Source: Phragmites australis (Eukaryota > Streptophyta > Magnoliopsida > Poales > Poaceae). From it: a stretch of DNA of 64,000 bases. This document shows, in pieces, positions 10,488 through 22,736 of this stretch; position 1 is the first letter of the stretch; every line of letters begins with the position of its first letter. The translations under genes and the position numbers were made by a program. Where the stretch lies: contig NC_084933.1 of NCBI RefSeq assembly GCF_958298935.1, forward strand, positions 29,598,334-29,662,333, written 5' to 3'. The notes under the pieces are model-generated. The model searched no databases and was not told where the DNA came from. It was given only the letters and a program-made list of their open reading frames with translations.

Positions 10488-13400
10488 CTGCACTCAACCA
10501 GCCATTTTTTTTTTTGCGACGAACTCAACCAGCCATTTCGACTAAGCTAACGCATGCATCACCAAGTAACAGTGCTTTGGCACTAAACTGAAGCACGAAG
10601 CTGCAGCCACCAAATTTCCAACGCATTATGCATGCAAACGTTCACATGGCAATGCTAGTGGATTACTAATTTCCTTTGCTGCATGTCACGTACTCATGCA
10701 CGAAGCTTCAGTACACACAGTGTTTTTAGTACATGTACGTTTAGGGTCAATTCTTATTTCTTAAAGCCCATGCAAATTTGATTGGAAGGGAGGGGAGAGG
10801 GTATTTCAACATATAATTCTTAATCTTTTAGTCTAGCAATCATTTTGATGATTTACATGGGCCACCGTAGGTTAAAGTAATTCTAACACTCGGTAGTGGG
10901 CGAAGCTTGAGCCAAAATAATGGTGGTGCCACTCATTTATACATCTAATAATATACATAAATTTATATAATCAATAAGAGCAAGTTAATAGTAATTTTTT
11001 TACTCACACCGGTGCCAGTGCACCATGCTACACCAACGTAGCTTCGCCCCGGAAGGAGATTGAAAGATAGATAGCAACTGTTCCCAATTAGTTTGTCTCG
11101 TGCCTAACCTTAACGATTGTTGGGGCTATTTTAGCACGCACTTGATCCCCAACTTCCAATGAAACATGCCAACTTAATCCTTGACGAGTATATTCTCTGG
11201 CGTGCTAAATATAATACACCCGCTGGATCATAAAACACATGGAATATTCAAAGTATGCATGGCGTCGTTCGAGGAAAGAGAGAGGGCATCATCGTGCAGT
11301 TACCTTTTGCTCTTCTTTCGTTTCAGCGTCCCTTTTGTGTGTTTCTAGAGGGTGCAATTTCGCATTTGCTGACGGACCAGCACTAGACTGAATGTTTATT
11401 TGTAAAGAAAATTAAAATATGGAAAGACTGCGTTATCAGAAAGCACGTTAGCTAGCTAGTTTCTGTGCTTTGCCTGCAACTTGTTGATTCTGATAGTATA
11501 CTTACGATGAAAAAAGGCCTCACATGTTGGGTTAATTCTGATTGGCTGATGCCTGATGGAATGACGTCTTAGCGCTTGGTTGGCCCTAGAAAATTAAGGC
11601 GGTAATTGCAATCTTGAGGTGACTGTGCATGTCACGTCCTTGGTTGGGTCAAAAGGGATACTACTGCGTCAGAGAGTCTTTTGGCCTGAAATCATCTTAG
11701 CATCTGATAATGAAGGGTAAAACGAACCTCCAAGTGTCGAGTGATGAAAGGATTCAAGACTGTAGCTGAGATTACTCGCAGATCGCGGAAGTTCGTTCGC
11801 ATAAGACCATAAGTACAAGAATCTCTTGAAAAAATTGCTAAAAATACATAGGGACTACCCGTCCTTTGAGGGCTTGTATAGTAGAATCCAACAGTTCCTT
11901 TCAAGGGTGCACCAATTGCTATATAAAAAGTTTTAAGAGTAAATTTCATTTTGAAGCATGTATTAGTGTACTTGGTGCACTTTGAACTATCTTTAACAAT
12001 AACTATCACTTTAAATCATATAATTTACACTAATCATTTAATTTACACCATGTCTAAGCAATAGGCATTTAACCTTGCTCACGTGGTCAGCAAATCTATC
12101 CACTTCAGCACCACATATTGTTGCAAACATATTCTTGTCACTCATCATGCCTTCGCTCGTTGTTGTTGCTACGAATTGAGACAGGAACAGAAGGCGATGA
12201 ACAAACTAGATCACAATGAGTATTGGGAGATTGCATATAGATCAAAGCCAACCCAAATCATCAACCCCTGTAAGCCTAACCTAAAAAAAAAATCCCCATA
12301 ATGATCGGGCTAGACATGAACTACTACTTTTTACTAAAGCCTTCTTCCTAACCATTATTGTTTGCCTACTGCTTCTCCGCCTGAGCTCATTTTGCCGTCA
12401 CCACTTGACCCAAATCAGGGTGCTCGGAGAGGTTTAGGCACATCAGCCTACTCCTGGTTAGCTTTGTATCCTGTGGCGTCGCTGCCCGTCGTCATACACC
12501 ACCGCTCCTCTAATCTCTCCACCTGCACACTGCTTTCTCAGCATGCTTGCCTCACCACCGCGTATGTCCGCAGTGCTGGCATCCAATTGAACGTGAAGCT
12601 GAGGTGGATGGGTTAACGTTTAGATGCATCAGCACCAATTTCAGGGCGTCCAAGTTTACGGGATCGTGTTAAAAGGAAGCTCAATCCTAATTAAATATGA
12701 AACTGAGAGCGATTCAAGCAGAGGAATCTGCCGGCAAGCCGAGGAAACTGAGAGCGATTCAAGCGATCCTAATTAGCGAGCAAAGATTCCACTGCCCCCG
12801 CGCGTGACCTCAGTGCGCATCCGTGCCCATTCCATCCAACTTGTGCGGTGTCTTGATGGATTCCACAAGACCACAAGCTCCATCACCTCAGAATCACACG
12901 CACCCCGGATCTTCTGCACCAACAAGGCCCCGAAGAGCTTTTGCTCGTGCAGGTTGGTAGAGTGTGCTCCGGCTTCCGGTCTGCTGCAGCTGCTGACTAC
13001 AGTTGGAGCGCGTTACTATCATTAGTCAATTTTGATCATAGACTTGGGTGACATGTTCACGTGTTTGTGTTTAAAACACGTCATGAGGAGGTGAGGTGAA
13101 ACGAAGAGTGTATTGACCATTTAGTATAAAATAGTTGACGACTGGAGTATTTCGTCAGCATTATTTTATTGTCTCCCTAATCACTAGTTTCATATTTGGA
13201 CAACGATCGAAATAAGGGAAATTCATGTGAATAACATGAGTAGACTGTATACCTCGGGCACTGATTCATTATCTTGACTTCTAGTGTTTTTTTTTTCCAC
13301 TTCAAACATTAGTAGCTCTCTCTTACGAGAAATGCTAAACCAGTATCAATTTACCCGGTACGTGATTGAGACGAATGGTAGGCTAGGCTTGAAAAAAAAT

Positions 13401-13786
13401 ACTAGAAGAATAGTTAATAAAAAATCTCTCGTGCAAACAAGTAAATAGGAGTAAACGTGCAAACAGTAAATATTATCCGTCCGATCTTCATCCGAAGGTT
13501 GTGGTTGATCTCATCATCCCACCAGTGGAGGGGTTGATTTGTAAAAATCCTCCCGTGTGGCTATAAAATATCATGAAATAATTCTTCTAGTTTTTGAGAC
13601 ATCGAAACATGGACAAATTACTTTTCTTAGGGAACACATACAAGAATGTGGATCGGACACTATTTACACGTTTGAACCAATTTGTTAGTTTTCACAAAGA
13701 TTTTCACAAAGATTTCCCAGAGTTGGTTTGATTCTCACTTATATATCATACCTAGCATGCTAGTAACTCACTTGCTTAATCACAAA
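10488..13786. other. Intergenic, no supportable gene
   Basis: About 3.3 kb. Open frames at 11692-12009 (-), 12362-12616 (+) and 12804-13025 (+) have no domain I recognise and no gene-like context. A short direct repeat (GAAACTGAGAGCGATTCAAG at 12699 and again at 12745) is the only internal structure seen. The 12.3-13.0 kb patch is GC-richer than its surroundings and could be a fragment of an old gene. Confidence 0.45.
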
Positions 13787-13902
13787 TCTATTATATTACT
13801 AATTAACCAAAAAAGTCTCCTCTTTCACTCTGAAGGTCTAAAAATTATCTAAAGAAAAAAGAAAATAAATATCCCTATACATATTTATAAATTACCTATC
13901 AC

Positions 13903-14110
13903 TACCATTACGAAAAAAAATAAACCCGTGAGAAGTCTATAACCAAAGAAAAAAACTCTACACAACTATAATGAAACAAGATTGCATCAATTACCTATGT
14001 CTGCTTCTCTATTACCCCACAACTACCATTACGAAAAAATAAACCCATGAGAAATCTATAATCAAAGAAAAAAAACACTCTACACCATTATAACGAAACA
14101 AGTTTGCATC
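13903..14110. repeat. Direct duplication of ~90 bp, offset ~119 bp
   Basis: 13903-13989 and 14022-14110 are near copies: ACTACCATTACGAAAAAA, then AATAAACCC.TGAGAA.TCTATAA, AAAGAAAAAAA, CTCTACAC and GAAACAAG.TTGCATC. Differences are mostly single bases and A-run length. Confidence 0.85.
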
Positions 14111-14279
14111 CGTTTCCTAGCAAGGCAAGTCAAATAAAAAGAAATTGGAGATACGGGACTACAACTCAGATACTAAATTTAGTAAGTATGCATATTTAAA
14201 TAGAATAAGAGATAGAAGACATAAGATAAGAAACGTACATACATACAACTATCACAATTTATCGTGGGAGAAAACAACG

Positions 14280-14880
14280 AGATAGAGGGTGAAGCAACGA
14301 GAGGCGATGGCTTGGAAGCTGCATCGCGGGAGAAAACGATGAGACCGGAGACGAAGTGTCAGAACAAATCTGTGAAAGGGAGAGCAATGTAAGGAGGCAT
14401 GAGTCAATTCATAGCAGGAGAAAATGACGAGACAGGAACAAAGCTACGACGGGCCAGGGGCGAGGAAGAAGCTTCGCGGGAGAAAACAACGTTGCGAAGC
14501 GGGCAAAAACAGATCGGAGAACTGAACACGACGACACCGGAGGGTAAGAAAGATGCTAGACCGGGTGCAAAGTGACAAAACGGATCGGTGAAGGTGAAGA
14601 AGGCAAGAGACTTGAAGGGACTGCAAGGTGGGGGGAAGACGATGTCGTCGTTCCATCTAATACTTTGTCCGACAACTGGAGGCAGTGCCAGTGCTTGGTC
14701 TACTTCGCGTAGAGACGTTGGTGAAGGTGGCATGATCCAAGGAGGCAACACCGGTGCGAGTGGTGGTTCTGGCGACTATTGGGTGGAGGAGGATCACGGC
14801 AACGATGGTGCAACTACGAGAGAGAAACAGGGAGGAAATGACGTAGAAGAAGATGCATCGGTTGTTTTTTTATTAGTTAT
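14280..14880. other. GC-rich patch with a recurring GCGGGAGAAAA motif, unknown
   Basis: Variants of GCGGGAGAAAACAACGAG recur four times between about 14264 and 14495, after which come open frames on both strands (14404-14751 -, 14588-14887 +). None matches a protein family that I recognise. It may be a captured gene fragment inside the candidate Helitron or a simple local amplification. Confidence 0.4.
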
Positions 14881-15383
14881 ACAATGATTTAGCAATGGAC
14901 GGCTTGGAATCAAGAATGAAGCCACTTACATTGTTATGTGAAAAATAGCAGCCATCATACAATGCAAATGAGAAGAACAGACAACAATAATGATGTGCCT
15001 ATGACACACCAGCTTCCTGGGCAGAGAACAATATAAAATCTAGCAACAACATAGCTGAATAATGGTACAGTATTAGACCGAAACAATAATCTTCACATTA
15101 GTTTGCTTAGTCCCACGACATAAAAAATTGCCGGTAAGAAGAACTAAAACAGTAAGGTGGAATCTGGCAATAGTGTTTTACTTTTATAAATTATAATAAT
15201 ATCAAACTCTAGCCGTGTATTGTGGGGGCCATTTCTCTAGTTCTACTTATTTATTCAAAAAGAATATACATTCCTTAAAAACATAAAACATGTTTTACAT
15301 TTAATTCTGCTTGCCGTGAGAATATTTCCTACCCACCCCACACCGGTCTACCATTACCCGAGAATCCACACACCGACTCCTAG

Positions 15384-15830
15384 GACCTATTTGGTTGCAC
15401 GTATAGTTCAGTCTGACTCGTATCTAGGGTTGAGTAAGGCTGGAGAGGTGGAGAGGTGCAATAGGATCTATTTGGTGGACTCATATGTTTAGTTTGGTTG
15501 ACAAAAGATTATGTTTGATTATTTATATAAGTATATATGTTGCATAAGATTAAAATAAAAAAATGTTAACATAATATTTATTTTACATAAATACACTATA
15601 TAGTGTTTAATTTATCATATTAAGTCTTAATTAAATTTAAAATATAGTAATATGAGTTAATATTTACTAATTATACGTTAAACAGCATTATTAGTGCAGC
15701 TCCCGCTGGTTTGCCCCGGTGAAAACACGGATGAAATCTGTTTCCGCGAGGCCAGACTCGCGCCGCTCACTTGCATCCCTCGGGACAGTCGCGGGGAGCC
15801 CCGAGACAACCAAACACGCGTGCAGCGCGT
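15384..15830. repeat. Possible MITE remnant upstream of the asparaginase gene
   Basis: CCTATTTGGTTGCACGTATA with TTCAGTCTGACTCGTATC on the left, and GAGACAACCAAACACG on the right, resemble ends of a grass MITE of the 'GGCCTGTTTGGTTGC' kind. The middle holds a second partial end (GGATCTATTTGGTGGACTC) and AT-rich filler. No clean target duplication, so low confidence. It ends about 150 bp before the asparaginase TATA box. Confidence 0.35.
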
Positions 15831-15982
15831 GGCCTGCACGCGCGAAGCCAGGCCACCTCGCGCCCAGGCAGCCTAGTCCAGGCAGGCCAGGCGGCCGCTC
15901 CCGGACTCGAGATTCGCAAAACTCGCGCAGCGAAATTCCCCTCGCGTCCGGTGAATCCGTCGCCATCCTCCCTCCCGGCCCC

Positions 15983-15990
15983 TATAAATA
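15983..15990 (+). promoter_or_regulatory. TATA box of the asparaginase gene
   Basis: TATAAATA in the context CCCCTATAAATACCCCGCCC, 139 bp before the start codon at 16129. It lies in a GC-rich promoter typical of grass genes. Confidence 0.65.
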
Positions 15991-16128
15991 CCCCGCCCCT
16001 TCCATTCTGCAATCTCCACCCTCACATCCTCCATCACATTGCACGCATTGTACGGTAGCCAGGAAGAAGAGCAGAGAGCCATTTGTAAGCAGCGGCACAG
16101 AGAAGAACCGATCACCAAGCTAGGAGAC

Positions 16129-19100
16129 ATGGCGCGCTGGGCCATTGCCATCCACGGCGGCGCTGGCGTGGACCCAAACCTGCCGGAGCACCGCCAGGAA
16201 GAGGCGAAGCGCGTGCTGGTCCGGTGCCTGCAGGCCGGCGTGGACCTGCTGCTCGCCGGCGCGCCGGCCATAGACGTCGTCGAGGCCGTGGTGCGCGAGC
16301 TCGAGACGGACCCGTTCTTCAACTCGGGTCGTGGATCCGCGCTCACCCGCCGCGGCACCGTCGAGATGGAGGCCAGCATCATGGACGGCCGTGGCCGCCG
16401 GTGCGGCGCCGTTTCCGGCGTCTCCACCGTCAAGAACCCCGTCTCCCTCGCGCGCCTGGTCATGGACAAGTCCCCGCACTCGTACCTCGCCTTCGACGGC
16501 GCCGAGGAGTTCGCCCGTGAGCAGGTGACCGCCGGTCGCCTCAACTACTCCCTATTCATCCCCTGATTAATCTCTCATTCCGTTAATGCTCCCTGCATGA
16601 ATCTTGCATGGTTTCGCTAACGCAAAACCATGAACAAATAAGGAAAGAAACATGCTGCATGACGATTAAGTAACGTTTTAACGGGAAAATAATTCTGTGG
16701 ACTTAGCATACACGAGAGAATGGACGGATTAGTATACCAACACGAAGTTTTGTGAAGAATGTAATTAAAAATTGCACTACTTAGCTCGACACGTATGAAT
16801 GACGTGGGTGCTGTACAACCGCTGCAAGCATGTGTCCAGCTAGAACTTTTCAGGTAAAAAACAGTAGCAGGAGAGCAACAATATTGCGGCTGGAAGACTG
16901 TGCCTTGCACAGGTGAATCTTCATTGTCCGTGTAAAGCCAGCAATATTACGTTCCCACAAGGCAACTCATACTCACTGGTTATGCTTTCGAGCTGAATAG
17001 CTCATCGTCATCTATATGTTGGTATGAGAAAAGGTAGAAAACTTCCATCACTTCTTTTTGTTGGTTTATGGAAAACGTATACGAAATTTGGATTCTTTTC
17101 ACCTACTTTTGTGTTGTATACACAATTTTGGTAAACATGAGATACACGGATGATGCTTATCTAACTTGGTTTTGTGTAGGTCGACAAGGTAAGCAACTTA
17201 CTTTGCCTGCATGCAGACTGCCCTACATCTCAAAACTTAATACTCTTTTGATTGTTGCGTAAAAAAATCACTTGTTTTCTCTTTTGTTTGTTGTTCATTT
17301 TTACCATTTACCACTAGTCGAGTAAATCTCTTTATTTTTTATTCAATTTTTTTCTATAGTTATAGGAATCCTCTTTTTTGTTTGTACTACACCTGCACGT
17401 GCCTTTCGCCTTTTGGTCCCCTGGTTTTTGGAGAAAGCTGTGGACCATAAAAGAGTTCTTTTCAAATCACTCGAAAGCAACTGCGGCGTATTTTGTTCTA
17501 TTTGTTGCTAAAGAACCCGTCTTTTAGTTGGTCATTTCTTAATTATAAGTGGGAAAAGCACGATTTTGTTCTGTTCGTTTTGAAAAACATGCCTTCTCTT
17601 TTTTTTAATAGTGATTTATATATGTCAAACCTTTTTGTTTTGACAAAGTGGAGCGTACGAAGCAAAACCCCCAAAAGTCCAGGAGAATAGGAAGAAAAGT
17701 GGCAACAAAACATGGGTCGCGTGGTGCCAGTACTCAGTTGACGCCTTGCACCCACCAAACTTTTTTTCTGCTGTACACAGGAAGCTTTGCTACGATATTT
17801 GCTTGCCATTCCAAGTTTCCAACTTATATTGTCCTTCCAAAAATAAAAAATGAGTTCTACTACTGACTACTCCCCAAGTCCTTTTAATACTAAGAAAAGA
17901 GCAACACCCACCCAGCAGAAGCAGAGACTAGGAATTCTACTTTCTCCCGGGAGCAGAAATAATATTTTTGCCGCATTCATGTGCTTTTTCTCGTGGCCTT
18001 ACATCCTTTTCGTTAAACAAGTATGCACTGCACTGATGTCTGATGTCCGGTGGTGGACGCACCAGAAAATGTAGGAGGGGCTCTCGTCTTCTTTCTCTTC
18101 CTACCTCCTCTCTGTCTTCTTCTTTCTTCCTCCTCATCCACATCTTTCTTTCAATGGCGTTGGAGCCAATAGGGAGAGCTTGAGCCCCCTCAGCTCCCTT
18201 GTGGATCCGCCCCTGCTGCCGTCGAACAGTAGGGGCGGCTTGTCAAGTTGTCACGCTTCATGAACCAGGATGGTAACTGTGCACAGCTCTGCTCCGCCTG
18301 TGCGGCTCTGCCTCTCGCGCGTCGTGGCCCTCTGTATGTGCTCGGAAATCATGTGCATGGCGGGTGTTGTTTGTGTGGGGCAGCCGCCGAGGCGCACCAC
18401 GGAATCCAGGCGGGCTCGGCCGAATCGCGCGCGGACGGGACCAGGCCAGTAGTCCACTTGCCGCTGTCCGTCCCACGCTCGAATCCGTGGCCCGGCGTGA
18501 TCCACCCGACCATGCACAACAGCTAGATCCTATTCGTACCCAATCCTGCAGATCTTGTGCTGCTGTACTGTGCCACGAGCGCCTTTATTAGAAGAAGAAA
18601 AAAACTACAAATGTCGCAAGAAAGGATTAATTAGTGGGGATTAAACAGTTTTCTTGGAAACCTTTAATCTGATTCTGATTCTCGATTTGATGCTTTTGCA
18701 GGGCCTTGAGACCGTGGACAACAGCTACTTCATCACTGAGGACAACGTCGGCATGCTCAAGCTCGCCAAGGAGGCCAACAGCATCCTGGTTCGGTCATTC
18801 CTCTGATCATACCTGGTTATTTTCTGAGTATTTCACTCCTTTTCCGGTGAACTGATCGTGTTTTCCATTAATTTTCTCGCGCAGTTTGATTACCGGATCC
18901 CACTGGCGGGGTCGAACACTTGCAGCGCGCTGGCGGGTGCCGACAACCACAACGACATGACGATGAATGGCCTGCCCATCAGACTCTACGCGCCGGAGAC
19001 GGTGGGCTGCGCGGTGGTGGACTCCAACGGCATCTGCGCGGCGGCCACCTCCACGGGTGGGCTGATGAACAAGATGACGGGCCGCATCGGCGACTCGCCC

Positions 19101-19394
19101 CTGATCGGGTCGGGGACCTACGCGTGCGACGCGTGCGCGGTGTCGTGCACGGGCGAGGGCGAGGCCATCATCCGGTCCACGCTGGCGCGGGACGTGGCGG
19201 CCGTGATGGAGTACAAGGGCCTCCCCCTGCAGGAGGCCGTGGACTACTGCGTCATGGAGCGCCTCGACGAGGGCTTCGCGGGCCTCATCGCCGTGTCCAA
19301 GACCGGCGAGGTGGCGTACAGGTTCAACTGCAACGGCATGTTCAGGGGCTGCGCCACCGAGGACGGGTTCATGGAGGTCGGCATCTGGGAGTGA
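16129..19394 (+). CDS. ASPGB1: Isoaspartyl peptidase / L-asparaginase, potassium-dependent ASPGB1 type
   Basis: Three exons: 16129-16524, 18702-18788 and 18885-19394 (330 aa). All junctions are GT-AG and in phase 0. The enzyme releases aspartate and ammonia from asparagine and cleaves isoaspartyl dipeptides; it is an Ntn hydrolase that cuts itself at the catalytic Thr. Seen here: N-terminal AIAIHGGAG (residues 5-13), [10 protein letters not shown] near 65, and the nucleophile in [11 protein letters not shown] (Thr about 200) followed by [17 protein letters not shown] and [20 protein letters not shown]. The residues before the Thr (APE) are those I recall for ASPGB1-type enzymes. It ends [13 protein letters not shown], and length fits the family (about 325 aa). 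Start chosen because it gives the conserved [11 protein letters not shown] opening. Exon 1 is strongly GC-biased. Intact; cytosolic is expected, as no targeting peptide is visible. Confidence 0.95.
16525..18701 (+). other. Intron 1 of the asparaginase gene (2.18 kb)
   Basis: Starts GTGACC and ends TTTTGCAG. The intron is AT-rich apart from a GC-rich patch at about 18240-18520, where open frames occur on both strands without a recognisable domain. No clear transposon ends were found. Confidence 0.7.
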
Positions 19395-19537
19395 GCAGAG
19401 CTAGACGTGTGTGCCTGTGGCCATCCTGCGATAGCCATGTGGTTAGCTTGGGTATTGGGTTTGTAGCTGTGGACTAGTGTTGGCCAGTAGTGATTGGAGA
19501 TTGGAGAGAGGATTAATAAGGATGATGATCGTGATGG

Positions 19538-19626
19538 TAAATGTCCTGGGAAATAATAATGTGAAAAGTTATATGGCTTGTGAAATAATGTCCTGGGAAA
19601 TAATAATGTGAAAAGCTATATGGCTT
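19538..19626. repeat. Tandem duplication in the asparaginase 3' flank
   Basis: AATGTCCTGGGAAATAATAA with TGTGAAAAGTTATATGGCTT at about 19538 is repeated about 49 bp on with one change. It lies about 145 bp after the stop codon, so it is probably within the 3' UTR. Confidence 0.85.
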
Positions 19627-20132
19627 CTTCCTCTCTTTCTCAGCGTCCTTTTTAAGTTTCGTGCGTGTTTGCTCTTGGACTGCAAAGCTGTCGCCGATAC
19701 GAGGATCCATCATTCCATTGCATTTGCCGCTACCGGAGTAGTACCTGAACACATGTCCACTTTGCTCGCCACACTGGTGCGATCAAATTGTCTTGAACTA
19801 CGTTAACAAACAAAAAATAAAAGAATTGTTTTGAACTAGCAACTGCCCTGTGTTTGACACACGAATCATTTCTGGAAAGAGATGCACGGGTTAAACTGTT
19901 CATTGAGGCCTGGGCTGAAATGTAATGTCCAGTCAAAGAATTGTGGCCTAGGCCCAACCCAACAGTTTGGGCCCGCAATAGTATTCATATATAGAAAACG
20001 AGGCCTTCCTTCTGAGGCCCAATCAGTAGGACCTGTCCATAACAGTTTTGCACGCTTCACTTTTTTTTTGGACGCTTTGCTACGCGCGCGGAGCGTTGCA
20101 ACTTGCAAGATGACCTCTTTGGTTTCATGCGT
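19627..20132. other. Intergenic, no gene seen
   Basis: About 0.5 kb between the asparaginase 3' flank and a duplicated block; nothing recognised. Confidence 0.5.
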
Positions 20133-20494
20133 AGGATGTGTACCATTTCACCCAGGTCGGATCCACAGGACGCACTAAGGAGGCTCAAATCCTCCTACCG
20201 GCTGGAACGCCATTGAAAAAAAGAGACGAAGGAGAGGAAGAAAAGTATAAGAAGTAGACATCAGGTTTCTTTAATTTCAATGTCATCGTATGACATACGA
20301 GGTCATAAATCATCTGTCTCACATGTTAGTGATAAAGTTACGGTGACATTAAAATTAAAGGATTCATAGAAGGATATGTACCATTTCACTAGGGTCGGAT
20401 CCACAGAGATGCTGAGTAGGCTCAAGTCCTCCTACCGGCTGGAACGCCGTTGAAAAAAAGAGGTGGAGGGGAGGAAGAAAAGGATAGGAGTTAG
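20133..20494. repeat. Direct repeat pair flanking a short inverted-repeat element
   Basis: Two ~120-bp direct copies (about 20133-20255 and 20371-20494) share GTACCATTTCAC, GGTCGGATCCACAG, TCCTCCTACCGGCTGGAACG and TTGAAAAAAAGAG. Between them, 20266-20362 is a 97-bp stretch whose ends are inverted (CTTTAATTTCAATGTCATCG against CGGTGACATTAAAATTAAAG). The arrangement could be a duplication around a small inserted element, or a decayed element with long direct ends. Confidence 0.75.
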
Positions 20495-20638
20495 ATGAGG
20501 GAAAAGAAGATGAGAACCTCCCGCACTTTTGCTCCTGTGTCCGCCGCCAATTTCACCTGTTCAAATTCAGTTCACCAAACGTTTGCTGTTGGACAAGATG
20601 AAAAACTAACTTCAAGTTGTTTCGGAGTGAGGTCATCC

Positions 20639-20715
20639 CTTAGGTGGCGAGGGAACGGACACAACACACTTGACGTCATTCCTTAGGTGGCGAGGAAACT
20701 AACACAACACACTTC
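20639..20715. repeat. Short tandem duplication
   Basis: CCTTAGGTGGCGAGGGAACG with ACACAACACACTT is repeated about 45 bp later as CCTTAGGTGGCGAGGAAACT with ACACAACACACTT. Confidence 0.8.
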
Positions 20716-22005
20716 AGTGGTTGGTCGTGCGTGTACTGATGAAGCGTGTGTCGGCGAATGTACTACCAACTTTAGAAGCCATCAGGCATCAGCACAGGTG
20801 GCTAATTAGTCCACTAGGGAGTGAGGCTGCAATGCAATTCAGGCTTGGCAATTGCCGCAACCCAACAAAAGAACGCGAAGCGAAGACTCGAACGATATTC
20901 AAAATCTAATGCCACTTGGGAGCTTTACAATATAATCCCGTCTCTTATGCATGTGCACCCAACCAGGAGCACTCACTATTCAGTCGATTACTCCTCCTAA
21001 TCAAAAACTTTGCCCCATGCAGTTGTAACAGCGATTGCAACAAGAGATGCAAGTGTGTACCAAATTAATAGTTCTATGTTGTTATTTAATTTATTTTTTC
21101 CTTAACTTAGTTAGACAGGAGTAAATTTTAGTTTATTTTTTTGAATTTTGAATCGAGCCAATAACAAAATAATAATATAAAACTTGCATTGCTAATTGCA
21201 ACGAACGGAGCCCGGAGCCGTCAGATTCCCGTCTTCCAACGGTTCGTGCAACTTGCAACGAATTGAAGCCCACCTGGCCCGGAGCTTTTGACCGCGTCAC
21301 CAAACGCGGTGCGCGAGATCCATTGGCTTGTGTGCCGCTCGGCCTTGGTAACTTGCCATGGGCATGGGTGCCTGCCCAGACTTCACTGCCGATCGCCGCC
21401 GTGCTGGGCTGCGCCTGCGTTCTCCCCGCGCACAGGCTGAACCACGGGACCAGGCTGACGCCGTGTCCCCGGAGGACCACCTGCCATAAAGAAGGCGGAC
21501 CGAGGGCGAGGGCGAGTGGCTTTTGCGGAGTAGTAAACAGAGCATCACCTCGGTTGGCCAGAGCGGCCCACCCGTGCGCGGAGGGCACGTCTTTTCGGGT
21601 TTCGGCATTCGCCCCGGCCCCACAGAGCCACCTCCTACCGGCGACCGCACCTTCAGGTACCAGCAGAGGCGGGTGCAAGATTTGTTCACCGGGGCCATTG
21701 CTCACGAACTCACGCTCATGAGTAACATACTACTACAGTACTATCTCTGTTGTGTTTTAATATTATTTTAGCTTTAAATACATAAAATAAAGTTATAATA
21801 AATTCTTATATATATATATGATATATTTACCTTTTTCGATTTTTTCTGTATTTAATTAATTATATATAAGTCACTAATTCACCGTACTCATTAAATTGAA
21901 ATTCTACTTTTTAATAGCCTTTAATATAGACGTTTTAGTAAAATATCACTTTAAAAATCTAAAATGATATATATTTTAGAACAAAATAAAGTTTCTAAAA
22001 AAGCA
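20716..22005. other. Intergenic; GC-rich patch of unknown nature at 21190-21710
   Basis: Between AT-rich flanks lies about 520 bp of GC-rich sequence open in several frames on both strands (for example 21705-21133 - and 21263-21721 +). None of the translations matches a family I know, and no start or splice context favours one. It could be a gene fragment or transposon filler. Confidence 0.45.
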
Positions 22006-22736
22006 TCTTATCTTATCTTATATTTACTAATTGGAGGCTCCTTTTGGTGCCTCCACGTTAATCCTAGAAAAATCCAAAAAATTCCCATAAAAAAGTAAAG
22101 CATCCAACCGTCGAATTGATTGATTGATTAACTGTAACTATAGATCAACAACCAGACGAAATAACATAGAAGATTAAAAAATAAATCATAAAGTTCAACC
22201 ACAACCCTACTTCTTCCCTTACCTTTTCTTCCTTTTTTTAGTTGTAGATATCATTTGTCCAACAAATTTACGTTAGCAAACTCCAACTTAGTTACGTTAG
22301 TAATCAACATATATTTCCAAATCAATTAAAATATACTAATTAAATATGCGTGTAATCAAACATTACAAAATTAAAATAACAGAACGCAAACATATTACGG
22401 ATTATCACATAAAAATAATATCAAAGAATTTATAATATATTTTAAAAAATAATATGAGATACGATGGCGAGATTAATAATAATAATAATTTCAAAAAAAT
22501 CAAGAAACAAATAAAAATCAATTTGCATAACACATAAAATGAAAATTATAAGTTAGATCTATTCACAAATAATTAACATGATTCTAATATTATGAATAAA
22601 AATTATATTTATATTTTACATTCTAATATTTAAATATAAATATATCTTAGCATACAACCATTATTAGCATAAATATCTATAATTGAGCTGTAAACTAAAT
22701 TTCTAGCATGTGCAGTCGCACGGTTTGATACGTTAG
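22006..22736 (+). mobile_element. Candidate Helitron-like element, AT-rich
   Basis: The left end TCTTATCTTATATTTACTAA, followed by TTGGAGGCTCCTTTTGGTGC, and the right end with a small hairpin (TGTGC-AGTC-GCAC) then CGGTTTGATACGTTAG before a T, resemble a widespread grass Helitron type whose end is CTAG. Here the last four bases are TTAG, one change from CTRR. About 0.73 kb, AT-rich, no gene inside. The exact start among three TCTTA repeats is uncertain. Confidence 0.5.

Larger units (their letters stand above)
13787..15240 (+). mobile_element. Candidate Helitron-like element
   Basis: The unit starts with TC directly after an A (TCTATTATATTACTAATTAA) and ends with CTAG directly before a T (GGGGGCCATTTCTCTAG), the A/T insertion and TC...CTRR ends expected of Helitrons. 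A weak GCC...GGC hairpin precedes the end. The inside is patchwork: an AT-rich part with a tandem duplication (13903-14110) and a GC-rich part (14280-14880). No Rep/helicase is present, so it would be non-autonomous. Based on ends only. Confidence 0.45.

Noticed and set aside
14404..14887. Overlapping 99-115 codon frames
   Set aside because: Recurring GGGAGAAAA motif explains the open frames; probably transposon filler.
15873..16544. 223-codon minus-strand frame opposite asparaginase exon 1
   Set aside because: GC-rich antisense shadow; the plus frame has the conserved AIHGGAG and GRGSAL motifs and correct splicing.
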